Positions 25,750 to 32,700 of a stretch of DNA of 64,000 nucleotides are shown here, piece by piece. The DNA lies in assembly GCA_048268885.1 (NCBI GenBank), contig JBLWUP010000006.1:111453-175452 (forward strand). Reading direction: 5' to 3'. This stretch comes from Pelagibius sp048268885. Lineage in GTDB: Bacteria; Pseudomonadota; Alphaproteobacteria; Kiloniellales; Kiloniellaceae. The notes beneath the pieces were generated by a model that had not been told where the DNA came from, searched no databases, and was given only the letters and a program-made list of their open reading frames with translations. The position numbers and the translations under genes are program-made. Within the stretch, counting starts at the first letter, position 1, and every line of letters begins with the position of its first letter.

Positions 25750-26598
25750 CTAATCCACGAACATCGGGCCGGGGTTCGTGTAGAGCTCTTCGTAGTGGAC
25801 CAGGCTGTGCTCGCCTTGCAGGGGACAGGGAGCCCCGTCGCGGAAGGCCCATTCGCCGCGGTCGCAGTTGTCAGCCGTTACGTAGCCGTTGATGTAGAAG
25901 CGCCGGTCGATGCTTGAGGTGTTGGGGCCGGAGCCGTGCAGGGTGTGGACGTGCCACAGCGCCACGTCGCCGGGCTCCATCTCCAGGGTCACGGCGTTGT
26001 CTGGATCGACGCCGAGGCGCGCCAGGTCGGCGGGGTCGAGCGCTTCCAGCATGGAGGGGCGTTCCGGGTCGAAGGGCAGTTCGCCCAGGCGGTGACTGCC
26101 GGGCACCACCACCACGGCGCCGTTCTCCGCGCGCTGCGGATCGACCGCGATGCCGGTCTGCACGTAAGAGGTGGCGAGGTCGCGGTAGGCCTCGCGCGGG
26201 CGGCGCGAGCGCGAGTCCTGGTGGAAGCCGAACTCGGCGTTGGTGCCCGGCGGCTTCCAATGGAGCTGGTTGATGATCTGCTTCATGTCGCGGCCGAGCA
26301 GCGGTTCCAGGATGTCGAAGAGGCGCGGGTCGCGCCGCACACGCTCCAGGTCCGGCTCCAGCCAGGCGGTCCACTGGGCATAGCGCAGCAGCGGGCCCAT
26401 GCCTTCTTCCTCCGCCAGACAGAAGTAGATGTTGCGGTCGCGCCAGCTCCTGCCGCCCGCCAGGGCTCGCGTGTGGATGCGGTCGAAGGCGGCGGCCATC
26501 TCCGCCACTTCCGCCGGAGCAAAGACGCCACGGACCACGGCATAGCCCTGGTCGCGAAACTGCGTGACATGCTCTGCCGGGGTCGGGTCTGCCATCAT
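25750..26598 (-). CDS. Phytanoyl-CoA dioxygenase (PhyH) family protein
   Basis: A 282-residue non-heme Fe(II)/2-oxoglutarate dioxygenase-like protein. The iron facial triad is visible as HQD in FGFHQDSRSRR (about 135) and the distal His in ALWHVHTLHGSGPN (about 220-228), followed by an Arg-containing strand (DRRFYINGYVT) that would bind 2-oxoglutarate. The family includes ectoine, phytanoyl-CoA and halogenase-like enzymes; the substrate is not determined. A second, not closely similar PhyH gene lies at 49420-50364. Monocistronic, divergent from the first globin gene. Confidence 0.85.
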   Translation of the reverse strand: MMADPTPAEHVTQFRDQGYAVVRGVFAPAEVAEMAAAFDRIHTRALAGGRSWRDRNIYFCLAEEEGMGPLLRYAQWTAWLEPDLERVRRDPRLFDILEPLLGRDMKQIINQLHWKPPGTNAEFGFHQDSRSRRPREAYRDLATSYVQTGIAVDPQRAENGAVVVVPGSHRLGELPFDPERPSMLEALDPADLARLGVDPDNAVTLEMEPGDVALWHVHTLHGSGPNTSSIDRRFYINGYVTADNCDRGEWAFRDGAPCPLQGEHSLVHYEELYTNPGPMFVD

Positions 26599-26800
26599 CG
26601 GGGTCGGGTCATCCTGGCCTCATCCCTGCCGCGCGCGCTACCTGCCTCTAACTACCACGATTCGTTTAGGAAGGCTGCAGTCCTCTGTGCCGGAGAGTGC
26701 CGCTTTCCCATGAACCTTTTGCATCGCAGGACGACCCATAGGGACAGCCGTCCGCCGCGCGGTTGTGGCGCGGCGACAGGACTTCATAGGACCCTTTGAG

Positions 26801-27238
26801 ATGACCCCCGAACAAAAGCAGTTGATCCGCGAGACCTGGGAACGGCTGGGCGCCATCGGCGACGCCGCCGCCGCGCTTTTCTACGAGCGCCTCTTCGAGA
26901 TCGATCCCACCGCCAAGGCGCTCTTCGCGCAGGCCGACATGAAGGAACAGCGCGGCAAGCTGCTGCAGGCCCTCGGCCTGGTGGTGGCGAGCCTGGACCG
27001 GCTCGACAGCCTGGTGCCGACCCTGGAGGAACTGGGGCGTCGCCACGTCGGCTACGGCGTGCGCAAGCGCCACTACAAATCCGTCGGATCGGCCCTGCTG
27101 TGGACCTTCGACCGCGGCCTGGGCGACGGCTGGACCAGCGAGGCCGAGGATGCCTGGGCCCAGGCCTATGCCCTGGTTTCCGGAGTCATGTGCGCGGCGG
27201 CCGAACAGGCCGAGGCGGAGAACAAGTCCTCCGCCTGA
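26801..27238 (+). CDS. Single-domain globin, first of two paralogues
   Basis: A 145-residue globin without a reductase domain. The proximal heme ligand is His82 in LEELGRRHVGYGV, and Gln50 sits where Vitreoscilla haemoglobin has its distal Gln53 (LF...MKEQRGKLL). Helix A-B pattern IRETWERLGAIGDAAAALFYERLFEIDP is typical. The start at 26801 was preferred to an upstream in-frame codon (26765) because it matches the N-terminus of the paralogue at 29304. Such globins bind O2 or NO; whether this one serves oxygen supply or NO removal is not clear. Confidence 0.88.
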   Translation: MTPEQKQLIRETWERLGAIGDAAAALFYERLFEIDPTAKALFAQADMKEQRGKLLQALGLVVASLDRLDSLVPTLEELGRRHVGYGVRKRHYKSVGSALLWTFDRGLGDGWTSEAEDAWAQAYALVSGVMCAAAEQAEAENKSSA

Positions 27239-27312
27239 GACCGCGCCTTCAGTTGAACGCCCGACAACGGGGGGATAAGGTCGGCGGCTAAGTCAACGCC
27301 AGCGGACCTTCC

Positions 27313-28221
27313 ATGATTACCGTCTTCGGATCGCTCAACGCCGATCTCGTCTGCCAGGTCGAACAGCTGCCCGCGCCGGGTGAGACCGTTACCGGGCCCG
27401 GCTACACCGTCGTCCCCGGCGGCAAGGGCGCCAACCAGGCGCTCGCCGCCGCGCGGGCCGGCGCCGCGGTGCGCATGGTCGGCGCGGTCGGACGTGACGC
27501 CTTCGCCGAGGCGGCGCTGCAGAGCCTGCGCAAGGGCGGCGTCGGGCTGTCCGCCATCGCCGAGAGCGAGCGCCGCACGGCCTGTGCCTTCATCGGTGTC
27601 GACGGGCGCGGCGAGAACCAGATCATCGTCGCCAGCGGCGCCAACCTGGACACCCGCGCCGCGCAGCTCGGCATGGTCGCGCTGAACCGCGGCGATCTCC
27701 TGCTGCTGCAGATGGAAGTGACCCATGCGGAGAACTGGCGGGCGGTGGAGATCGCCAAGGCGGCGGGCGCCCGCGTGGTGTTGAACCTCGCGCCGGCCGG
27801 CGCGGTGCCGCCCGAGGTGTTGCGCCAGATCGACGTCCTCATCGTGAACGAGACGGAGGCGCGGCAGCTCGCCGCGCAGCTGGGTCTTGCCGAGAGCGAC
27901 CCGGAGGCCATCGGCGAACGCCTGGCGGCGGACTTCGTCACCCACTGCATCGTGACCCTAGGCAGTCAGGGGGTCGCGTCCTATGGCGCTGCAGGGATGC
28001 ATCGCCTGCCGGCGCTGGCGGTCGAGGTGGTGGACACCACGGCGGCGGGCGACGCCTTTGTCGGCGGTTTCGCCGCGGCACTGCACGCCGGCGCGGAGAT
28101 GGAGGACTGCCTGGCCCAGGGCGTGGTGACGGGCGGTCTCGCCTGCCGCAAGCTGGGCGCGCAGACCAGCCTGCCCGAGGAACAAGAAATCGCCGCCGCG
28201 CTGGTGAACTTTCTCACCTAA
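27313..28221 (+). CDS. rbsK: Ribokinase
   Basis: A 302-residue PfkB-family sugar kinase, most like ribokinase: MITVFGSLNADLVCQVEQLPAPGETV at the start, the substrate-loop GGKGANQALAAARAGA at about 37-52, and the catalytic signature DTTAAGDAFVGGFAAAL near 240-256 with the base Asp. It phosphorylates D-ribose to ribose-5-phosphate. No ribose transporter is adjacent, though ribose could come from nucleoside breakdown by genes 15-20 kb away. It overlaps the convergent LysR gene by four bases at the stop codons. Confidence 0.88.
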   Translation: MITVFGSLNADLVCQVEQLPAPGETVTGPGYTVVPGGKGANQALAAARAGAAVRMVGAVGRDAFAEAALQSLRKGGVGLSAIAESERRTACAFIGVDGRGENQIIVASGANLDTRAAQLGMVALNRGDLLLLQMEVTHAENWRAVEIAKAAGARVVLNLAPAGAVPPEVLRQIDVLIVNETEARQLAAQLGLAESDPEAIGERLAADFVTHCIVTLGSQGVASYGAAGMHRLPALAVEVVDTTAAGDAFVGGFAAALHAGAEMEDCLAQGVVTGGLACRKLGAQTSLPEEQEIAAALVNFLT

Positions 28222-29096
28222 CTTTTCCGGCGCGGCTTTTTCGACGCTTCCTGCAGGACTTTCGCCAGGGCCGCGACGTTGGGCGAGCCGGCGCCCTTGC
28301 GCCAGAACAGTTGCGTGCGCGCCCGGTTCAGGCCGCGGGGCAGGGGGTGGACCGCGAGGCGGCGGCTCTCCGGGAAGGTGCTGAGCACGCTCTTGGGCAG
28401 GAGGGCGATCCCCATGCCGACGACCACGCAGCCCAACATGGCGTGGTAGGAGCCAAGTTGAATCGTCTGCTCGGGCGTCTCGCCGCGCCGCGCATACCAC
28501 TCTTCCAGGCGTTTGCGATGTGGACAGCCGTGCTCGAAGGCGATCATGGTCCCTGGTGCCGGCCGCTCCGGCTTCAGGGCGGGCTGCTTGGCGGCGGAGA
28601 CGATCACCAGTTCCTCATGGAAGGCCGTCATCTGCTCGAAGTGCACTTCGGCGATGGGCTCGGCGGCCAGGGCCGCGTCCAGTTCGCCGGCCAGCACGGC
28701 GCGGGAGAGCTGTTCCGGGTTGCCGGTGCGCAACTCCACGTTCACCTCGGGATAGCGTTTCATGAAGGCGCTCAGCGGGCCGGGCAGGCGCACCGCCGCC
28801 GTGCTTTCCATGGCGCCGAGGCGAAAGAGGCCGCGCGGAAGAGAGTCCTGTACGGCTTCGCGCGCCTCGGCGGCCAGGTCGATCAGGCGTTCCGCATAGT
28901 CCAGCAGCCGCCGCCCCGCGGGCGAGAGATGCAGACGCTTGCCTTCGCGGATGAAGAGCTCGACGCCCAGGTCACCCTCAAGCTGGCGCACCCGGGTGGT
29001 GACGTTCGATTGCACGCGGTTCAGGCGCTCTGCGGCGCGGGTGATTCCGCCTGCGTCCACCACAGCCTTGAAGATGGCGAGATCGGTGAGTTCCAT
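28218..29096 (-). CDS. LysR family transcriptional regulator
   Basis: A 292-residue LysR-type regulator: N-terminal winged helix (MELTDLAIFKAVVDAGGITRAAERLNRVQSNVTTRVRQLEGDLGVELFIREGKRL) and a two-lobed periplasmic-binding-like effector domain. The start at 29096 matches the usual LysR N-terminus and has GAGA just upstream; ATGs at 29105 and 29135 are in frame. It is divergent from the second globin gene, which makes that gene the most likely target. The leader is unusually AT-rich for this genome. Effector unknown. Confidence 0.85.
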   Translation of the reverse strand: MELTDLAIFKAVVDAGGITRAAERLNRVQSNVTTRVRQLEGDLGVELFIREGKRLHLSPAGRRLLDYAERLIDLAAEAREAVQDSLPRGLFRLGAMESTAAVRLPGPLSAFMKRYPEVNVELRTGNPEQLSRAVLAGELDAALAAEPIAEVHFEQMTAFHEELVIVSAAKQPALKPERPAPGTMIAFEHGCPHRKRLEEWYARRGETPEQTIQLGSYHAMLGCVVVGMGIALLPKSVLSTFPESRRLAVHPLPRGLNRARTQLFWRKGAGSPNVAALAKVLQEASKKPRRKS

Positions 29097-29303
29097 CGTT
29101 CTCATATCGAGAATCAAATAATCATTATTATTCATTTTACGGGATTTATGGGGAGGGGTAAAGAACAGGCCCGGTGGCGGCGCGGGAGACGAGGGGAACC
29201 GCCGCCGTGGACGAAGACGCATCCTTGCGGGGCAGGCGAAGGCGGGTGCCGGTGGCTTTTGGCGGCTGGCGCCTCAACGCAACCGAGAACGAGGACGATC
29301 GCA

Positions 29304-29738
29304 ATGACTCCGCAGCAAGAGACGTTAATCCGTGAAACCTGGCGGCAGGTATCGCCTATCGCCGAGGCCGCCGCCGAGATGTTCTACAGCCGGCTTTTCG
29401 AAATCGAGCCCGCCGCGCGGGAGCTGTTCCACGCCACCGACATGGCCCGACAGCGCCGCGCGGTGATCGAGGCCCTGACCTTCGTCGTCGAGGAGTTGGA
29501 GAAGCCGGAGGCCCTGCTGCCGGTGCTGCACGACCTGGGCCGCCGTCATGCCGCCTACGGCCTGCGCGACACGCATTTCGAGGCGGTGGGCGCCGCCTTG
29601 CTCTGGACCCTGGCGCAGGGTCTGGGTCCGGCTTGGAGCCCCAAAGCCGAGGCCGCCTGGACCGAGGCCTACGGAATGATCGCCGGCGCCATGCGCGAAG
29701 GCGCGCGGGAGGCCGCCCCGATCTCCCCTCCCGATTGA
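29304..29738 (+). CDS. Single-domain globin, second paralogue
   Basis: A 144-residue globin clearly related to the one at 26801-27238 along its whole length (shared MTP-Q----LIRETW, FY-RLFEI-P, LGRRH--YG, LLWTL--GLG). Proximal His82 and distal Gln50 are conserved. About half of the positions agree by eye, so this is not a recent duplication. GAGGA precedes the ATG. It is followed after 19 bases by a DUF1330 gene and is divergent from a LysR gene. Confidence 0.88.
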   Translation: MTPQQETLIRETWRQVSPIAEAAAEMFYSRLFEIEPAARELFHATDMARQRRAVIEALTFVVEELEKPEALLPVLHDLGRRHAAYGLRDTHFEAVGAALLWTLAQGLGPAWSPKAEAAWTEAYGMIAGAMREGAREAAPISPPD

Positions 29739-29757
29739 CGAAAGAAAGGAGCGCAGC

Positions 29758-30045
29758 ATGCCGGCCTACTGGATTGCCCATATCACCGTCACCGACGAGA
29801 CCGGATACGGCGAATACCTGAAACGCGCGACGCCGGCGGTCGAGAGCCACGGCGGCCGCTTCCTCGCACGCGGCGGCCGCCACGTGACAAAGGAGGGGCG
29901 TGACCATGCGCGCAACGTGGTCGTCGAATTCCCCAGCCTGGAGGCGGCGGAAGGCTGCTACGACTCGCCGGAGTACCGGGAGGCGCTGGCCTTTGCCCGT
30001 GATGCTGCCGAGCGCCAGCTCTGCATCGTCGAGGCCACGACCTAG
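29758..30045 (+). CDS. DUF1330 family protein
   Basis: A 95-residue ferredoxin-like (dimeric alpha-beta barrel) protein of the DUF1330 family: AYWIAHITVTDETGYGEYLKRATPAVESHGGRFLARGG, then VVVEFPSLEAAEGCYDSPEYREAL. These small proteins are widespread and of unknown function, some thought to be monooxygenase- or isomerase-like. It follows the second globin by 19 bases with an AAGGAG site, so it is probably in the same transcript. Its stop overlaps that of the convergent next gene by four bases. Confidence 0.88.
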   Translation: MPAYWIAHITVTDETGYGEYLKRATPAVESHGGRFLARGGRHVTKEGRDHARNVVVEFPSLEAAEGCYDSPEYREALAFARDAAERQLCIVEATT

Positions 30046-30776
30046 CGCGCCGCCCGGGCGGACCGGGTGCGGGCAGCTGTCTTGGCTTTGCCGTTCAATT
30101 CATCGACCACGTCGGCATAGAGCGTCAGGGCCTCGCGGCCCTTGGGCGAGAGGTCGTAGACGCCGCGCTCGACGCGCAGGAACCAGCCGTAGACGTCACG
30201 GCGCATCAGGGGGCCGGCGACGGCGACGCCCGTGTCCTGCGCCACCACGGCCGCCTTGGTCGCGCCCTGAATGTTCAGCAAGGCGGCGCAGCGCAGGGCG
30301 TTCTGGCGGTAGGCGGTGACGATGGGGCGGCGGGTCTGTCCGCCGGTGTTGGGGTCGCCGACGCGCTGGGCGAACTCCTTCAGCATCAGGGCCTGGCGTT
30401 TGCGGTTCGGCCGCGGCTGGTAGGGCAGGGGGTCGAGCAGCGGCTCCACCAGGCTCTTCGCCGGGTGCACCATCAGCAGGCCGAGGCCGAGGCGGCGGCA
30501 GAGCTTCAGCACGCTCTTGCGGTCGCGCCGCCAGTTCGCCGCCTTGGCCGGTGCGGCGAAGGCGAGGTAGACCTGCTCGCTGATCGACAGGCGGTCGACA
30601 CCCTGCAGCAGCAGGGCGAGGTTGAAGGCCTTCTTCAGCTCGACGATGACCGGCGGCTCCCCGCCGCGGCGGGCGACCAGGTCGCAGCCGCGCACCTCCG
30701 CCTTCACGGCGTAGCCCTGGCCTTCCAGGAAGGCCTTCACCGGTTCGTAGAGATCTTCTTCACGGGCGACGGTCAC
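30042..30776 (-). CDS. DUF2161 family PD-(D/E)XK nuclease-like protein
   Basis: About 244 residues. The N-terminal half fits a PD-(D/E)XK nuclease core: YEPVKAFLEGQGYAVKAEVRGCDLVARRGGEPPVIVELKKAF, with Asp then E-L-K as the catalytic D...ExK. The C-terminal half looks like a winged helix (ALLNIQGATKAAVVAQDTGV, WFLRVERGVYDLSPKGREAL). This is the DUF2161 arrangement. The start was placed at a GTG (30776) because the domain begins there and the only upstream ATG (30842) lies inside a palindromic repeat; no good ribosome site marks either, so the start is uncertain. Function unknown. Confidence 0.7.
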   Translation of the reverse strand: MTVAREEDLYEPVKAFLEGQGYAVKAEVRGCDLVARRGGEPPVIVELKKAFNLALLLQGVDRLSISEQVYLAFAAPAKAANWRRDRKSVLKLCRRLGLGLLMVHPAKSLVEPLLDPLPYQPRPNRKRQALMLKEFAQRVGDPNTGGQTRRPIVTAYRQNALRCAALLNIQGATKAAVVAQDTGVAVAGPLMRRDVYGWFLRVERGVYDLSPKGREALTLYADVVDELNGKAKTAARTRSARAAR

Positions 30777-30810
30777 GCCCGCGAGTCTAGCCGCGCCCGC
30801 AGAGTCGTGG

Positions 30811-30876
30811 CTAGATCGGATCACGACAAGTCGGAACCACACAGTGGTTCCGACTTGTCGTGTGAATCCGATCTAA
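30811..30876. repeat. Palindromic element related to the TAGAGCAGAT family
   Basis: A 19-bp perfect stem (CACGACAAGTCGGAACCAC at 30822-30840, complement 30844-30862) with a 3-base loop, extended by a 10-bp outer stem TAGATCGGAT (30812-30821) / ATCCGATCTA (30866-30875) with a TGA bulge. Its plan (CTAGAxxxGATCA ... TGTGAATCxxxTCTA) matches the elements at 18022 and 30887, with the outer stem changed on both sides. Confidence 0.8.
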
Positions 30877-30886
30877 CTCAAAAAAC

Positions 30887-30952
30887 ATAGAGCAGATTCA
30901 CAGGGTTGGTGGATCGCCTTTGGCGATTCCATCTAACCCTGATCTGCTCTAG
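30887..30952 (-). repeat. Dispersed palindromic element, copy 2
   Basis: Inverted copy of the element at 18022-18087, differing at only a few bases. Its edge supplies the TAG stop codon of the rhodanese gene (30951-30949), exactly as copy 1 does for the hexapeptide-repeat gene. Confidence 0.85.
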
Positions 30953-31503
30953 GCGGTCTTTTTCTGCGAACTCGGCGCCATCACCCGGCGGTTCCAGGGC
31001 ATGACGGCCAGCAGGCTCGCCATGGCGCAGGTGCCGGAGAGGCCGGCGAAGGTGAGGCCGGCGCCGACGAAGCCGGACAGCAGGAAGAACGCCGGCGCCA
31101 CGGTGAAGCCGAGGATGACGCCGATGAGGATCATCAGGCCGGCGGTGATCTGCACCTGGCGCTGCAGGGAGATCGGCATCTTGCGGTTCACGATGGTTTT
31201 CTGGCCGGCTTTCTTCCAGCCCGCCAGACCCTGCTCCAGCATGTAAACTTCCGCAAAGCCGGTGCCGAGGATGCGCGGCGCGGCCTCGGCCGTACGGGCG
31301 CCGCTGGCGCAGTGGAAGATGGCGATCTTGCCCCGGTCTTCGGGGAAGTCCCTCGGGCTGAAACCCGACAGCGGCACATGGTGGGCGCCGGGGACGTGCT
31401 CGCGGGCGAACTCGTCGGTCTCGCGGATATCCACCAGGATCGCCTTGCCGCTGTCCAGCAGCGACTTGGCCTTGGGCGCGTCGATCTTGTTCAGCGCGGT
31501 CAT
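30949..31503 (-). CDS. Rhodanese with C-terminal DUF2892 membrane domain
   Basis: A 184-residue membrane-anchored sulfurtransferase. A rhodanese domain covers residues 1-105, with active-site Cys65 in FHCASGART (six-residue loop, CASGAR). It is followed by two hydrophobic segments (about 115-160) of the DUF2892 type, as in E. coli YgaP. The family moves sulfane sulfur from thiosulfate or persulfides to acceptors. It lies 20 bases downstream of a BigR/SqrR-like regulator on the same strand, a typical H2S/polysulfide response pair. The stop codon lies in a repeat element. Confidence 0.9.
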   Translation of the reverse strand: MTALNKIDAPKAKSLLDSGKAILVDIRETDEFAREHVPGAHHVPLSGFSPRDFPEDRGKIAIFHCASGARTAEAAPRILGTGFAEVYMLEQGLAGWKKAGQKTIVNRKMPISLQRQVQITAGLMILIGVILGFTVAPAFFLLSGFVGAGLTFAGLSGTCAMASLLAVMPWNRRVMAPSSQKKTA

Positions 31504-31523
31504 GGATTCGAAACTCCTCGAAG

Positions 31524-31871
31524 TCAGGTTTCGGCCGCTTCGGCCGGGGTCTTTTGTTGGGCGGCCTTTTTTTGGGCCGGTTGGCAGTACAGTTCGTAGA
31601 GCAGCATGATCACGGCGCGGGCTTCGCGCCCGGTCAGGCTGTAGTGCATCAGGCGGCCCTCACGCCGGGCGCTGACCAGCCCGTCCTTGCGCAGCAAGGC
31701 GAGCTGCTGGGACACGGCGGCCTGCCGCAGCCCCAGGCTCTCGGCCAGGTCGCCCACGGTCTTCTCCCCGTCGGCCAGCTGGCAGAGCAGCATGAGGCGG
31801 TTTTCGCTGGAAAGCGCCTTCATCAATTCGGCGGCCCCTTGGGCCGAGGACTGCATGTCGCCTGCGTTCAT
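31524..31871 (-). CDS. ArsR family regulator, BigR/SqrR-like reactive-sulfur sensor
   Basis: A 115-residue winged-helix repressor (LMKALSSENRLMLLCQLADGEKTVGDLAESLGLRQAAVSQQLALLRKDGLV). It has two cysteines, Cys30 (MLLCQL) and Cys96 (YELYCQP), in the places used by SqrR/BigR/YgaV to form a di- or polysulfide bond when sulfane sulfur is present. It lacks an arsenic-type CC site. The downstream rhodanese supports the assignment. The start at 31871 lies within the operator; an internal ATG at 31856 is also possible. Confidence 0.85.
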   Translation of the reverse strand: MNAGDMQSSAQGAAELMKALSSENRLMLLCQLADGEKTVGDLAESLGLRQAAVSQQLALLRKDGLVSARREGRLMHYSLTGREARAVIMLLYELYCQPAQKKAAQQKTPAEAAET

Positions 31872-31888
31872 ACATTCACAAGTATGAA
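31867..31888. promoter_or_regulatory. Operator overlapping the start of the BigR-like gene
   Basis: TTCATAC (31867-31873) and GTATGAA (31882-31888) form a perfect 7-bp dyad with an 8-base spacer. One arm contains the start codon (31871-31869), so bound repressor would block both transcription and the translation start region. TTGACG at 31907-31902 is a candidate -35. Confidence 0.65.
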
Positions 31889-31953
31889 TACATCGGCCCG
31901 GCGTCAAGAGGGAGCGTCAAAAAGGGGGTTGGAAAAGTTTTCCGCCGGCAGGG

Positions 31954-32700
31954 TTAACGCGGCACCGGCAGGGTCAGTTCGCCCAGCACCGGCAGGTGGT
32001 CCGAGGCGGCGCGGGCCTCCGCCGCCGTCCAGCAGCGGGTCAGCAGGTTGCCCGGCCGGCACCAGATGCGGTCCAGCGCAAATAGCGGCAGGCGGGCGGG
32101 AAAGCTGCGCTGACCGCTGTACGCCTGGAACAGATCGTAGAGCGCGCGCTGGGTGCGGCGCGGCCAGAGCCACTCGTTGAAGTCGCCCAGCAGCAGGACC
32201 GGCGCCGAGAGGTCGGCGCAGATGATCTTCTTCAGCGCCGCCAGCTGCCGGCGCCTTTCGTGGCGCCGCAGGCCCAGATGGGTGGCGATCACGCGCAGGC
32301 TGGTCCCCCGGGGCTTGATGCCCGGCAGCTGAAGGCGCGCCGACATGACCTTGCGCGGCTCCAGCCCGGCGACGGAAATATCATGGACCTGCTTGTCCTC
32401 CAGGGGGAAGCGGCTGGCGAGGATCTGCCCGTAGCGCCCGTCGCTGCCGGCGATCGACCAGGCGTCGTGGCCGTGGTCGCCGACCTCCTCGCGCAGCACG
32501 TCATAAACCTCGCCCACGCCGGGCGTACGTCCCACGCCGGCGGCGCGGCGGCGCGAGTCGACTTCCTGAAAGGCCGCGAGGTCGGGTGCCATGGCGCGCA
32601 CAGCGGCGCCGACCCGCCCCACGTCGTGGTGGCCGTCGGCCCCGACGCAGGCGTGGATGTTCCAGGTGAGGACGCGCAGGCAGGGCTTCAGTTCAACCAT
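31954..32700 (-). CDS. Endonuclease/exonuclease/phosphatase family protein
   Basis: A 248-residue EEP-fold metal-dependent hydrolase: LRVLTWNIHACVGADG (Asn), LAAFQEVDSR (metal Glu), VIATHLGLRRHERRRQ (catalytic His), LLLGDFNEW (Asp, Asn) and the terminal ASDHLPV (Asp-His). Close relatives are often found next to phospholipase-D-like proteins and are thought to act on phosphoester lipids or nucleic acid. Its ATG overlaps the stop of the PLD gene upstream by eight bases, so the two are translated together. Confidence 0.88.
   Translation of the reverse strand: MVELKPCLRVLTWNIHACVGADGHHDVGRVGAAVRAMAPDLAAFQEVDSRRRAAGVGRTPGVGEVYDVLREEVGDHGHDAWSIAGSDGRYGQILASRFPLEDKQVHDISVAGLEPRKVMSARLQLPGIKPRGTSLRVIATHLGLRRHERRRQLAALKKIICADLSAPVLLLGDFNEWLWPRRTQRALYDLFQAYSGQRSFPARLPLFALDRIWCRPGNLLTRCWTAAEARAASDHLPVLGELTLPVPR

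Noticed and set aside
29097..29140. AT-rich ATAATCATTATTATT stretch before the LysR gene as a Fur box
   Set aside because: It does not fit a 7-1-7 dyad and no iron gene adjoins it; the true Fur box at 61782 is far better.
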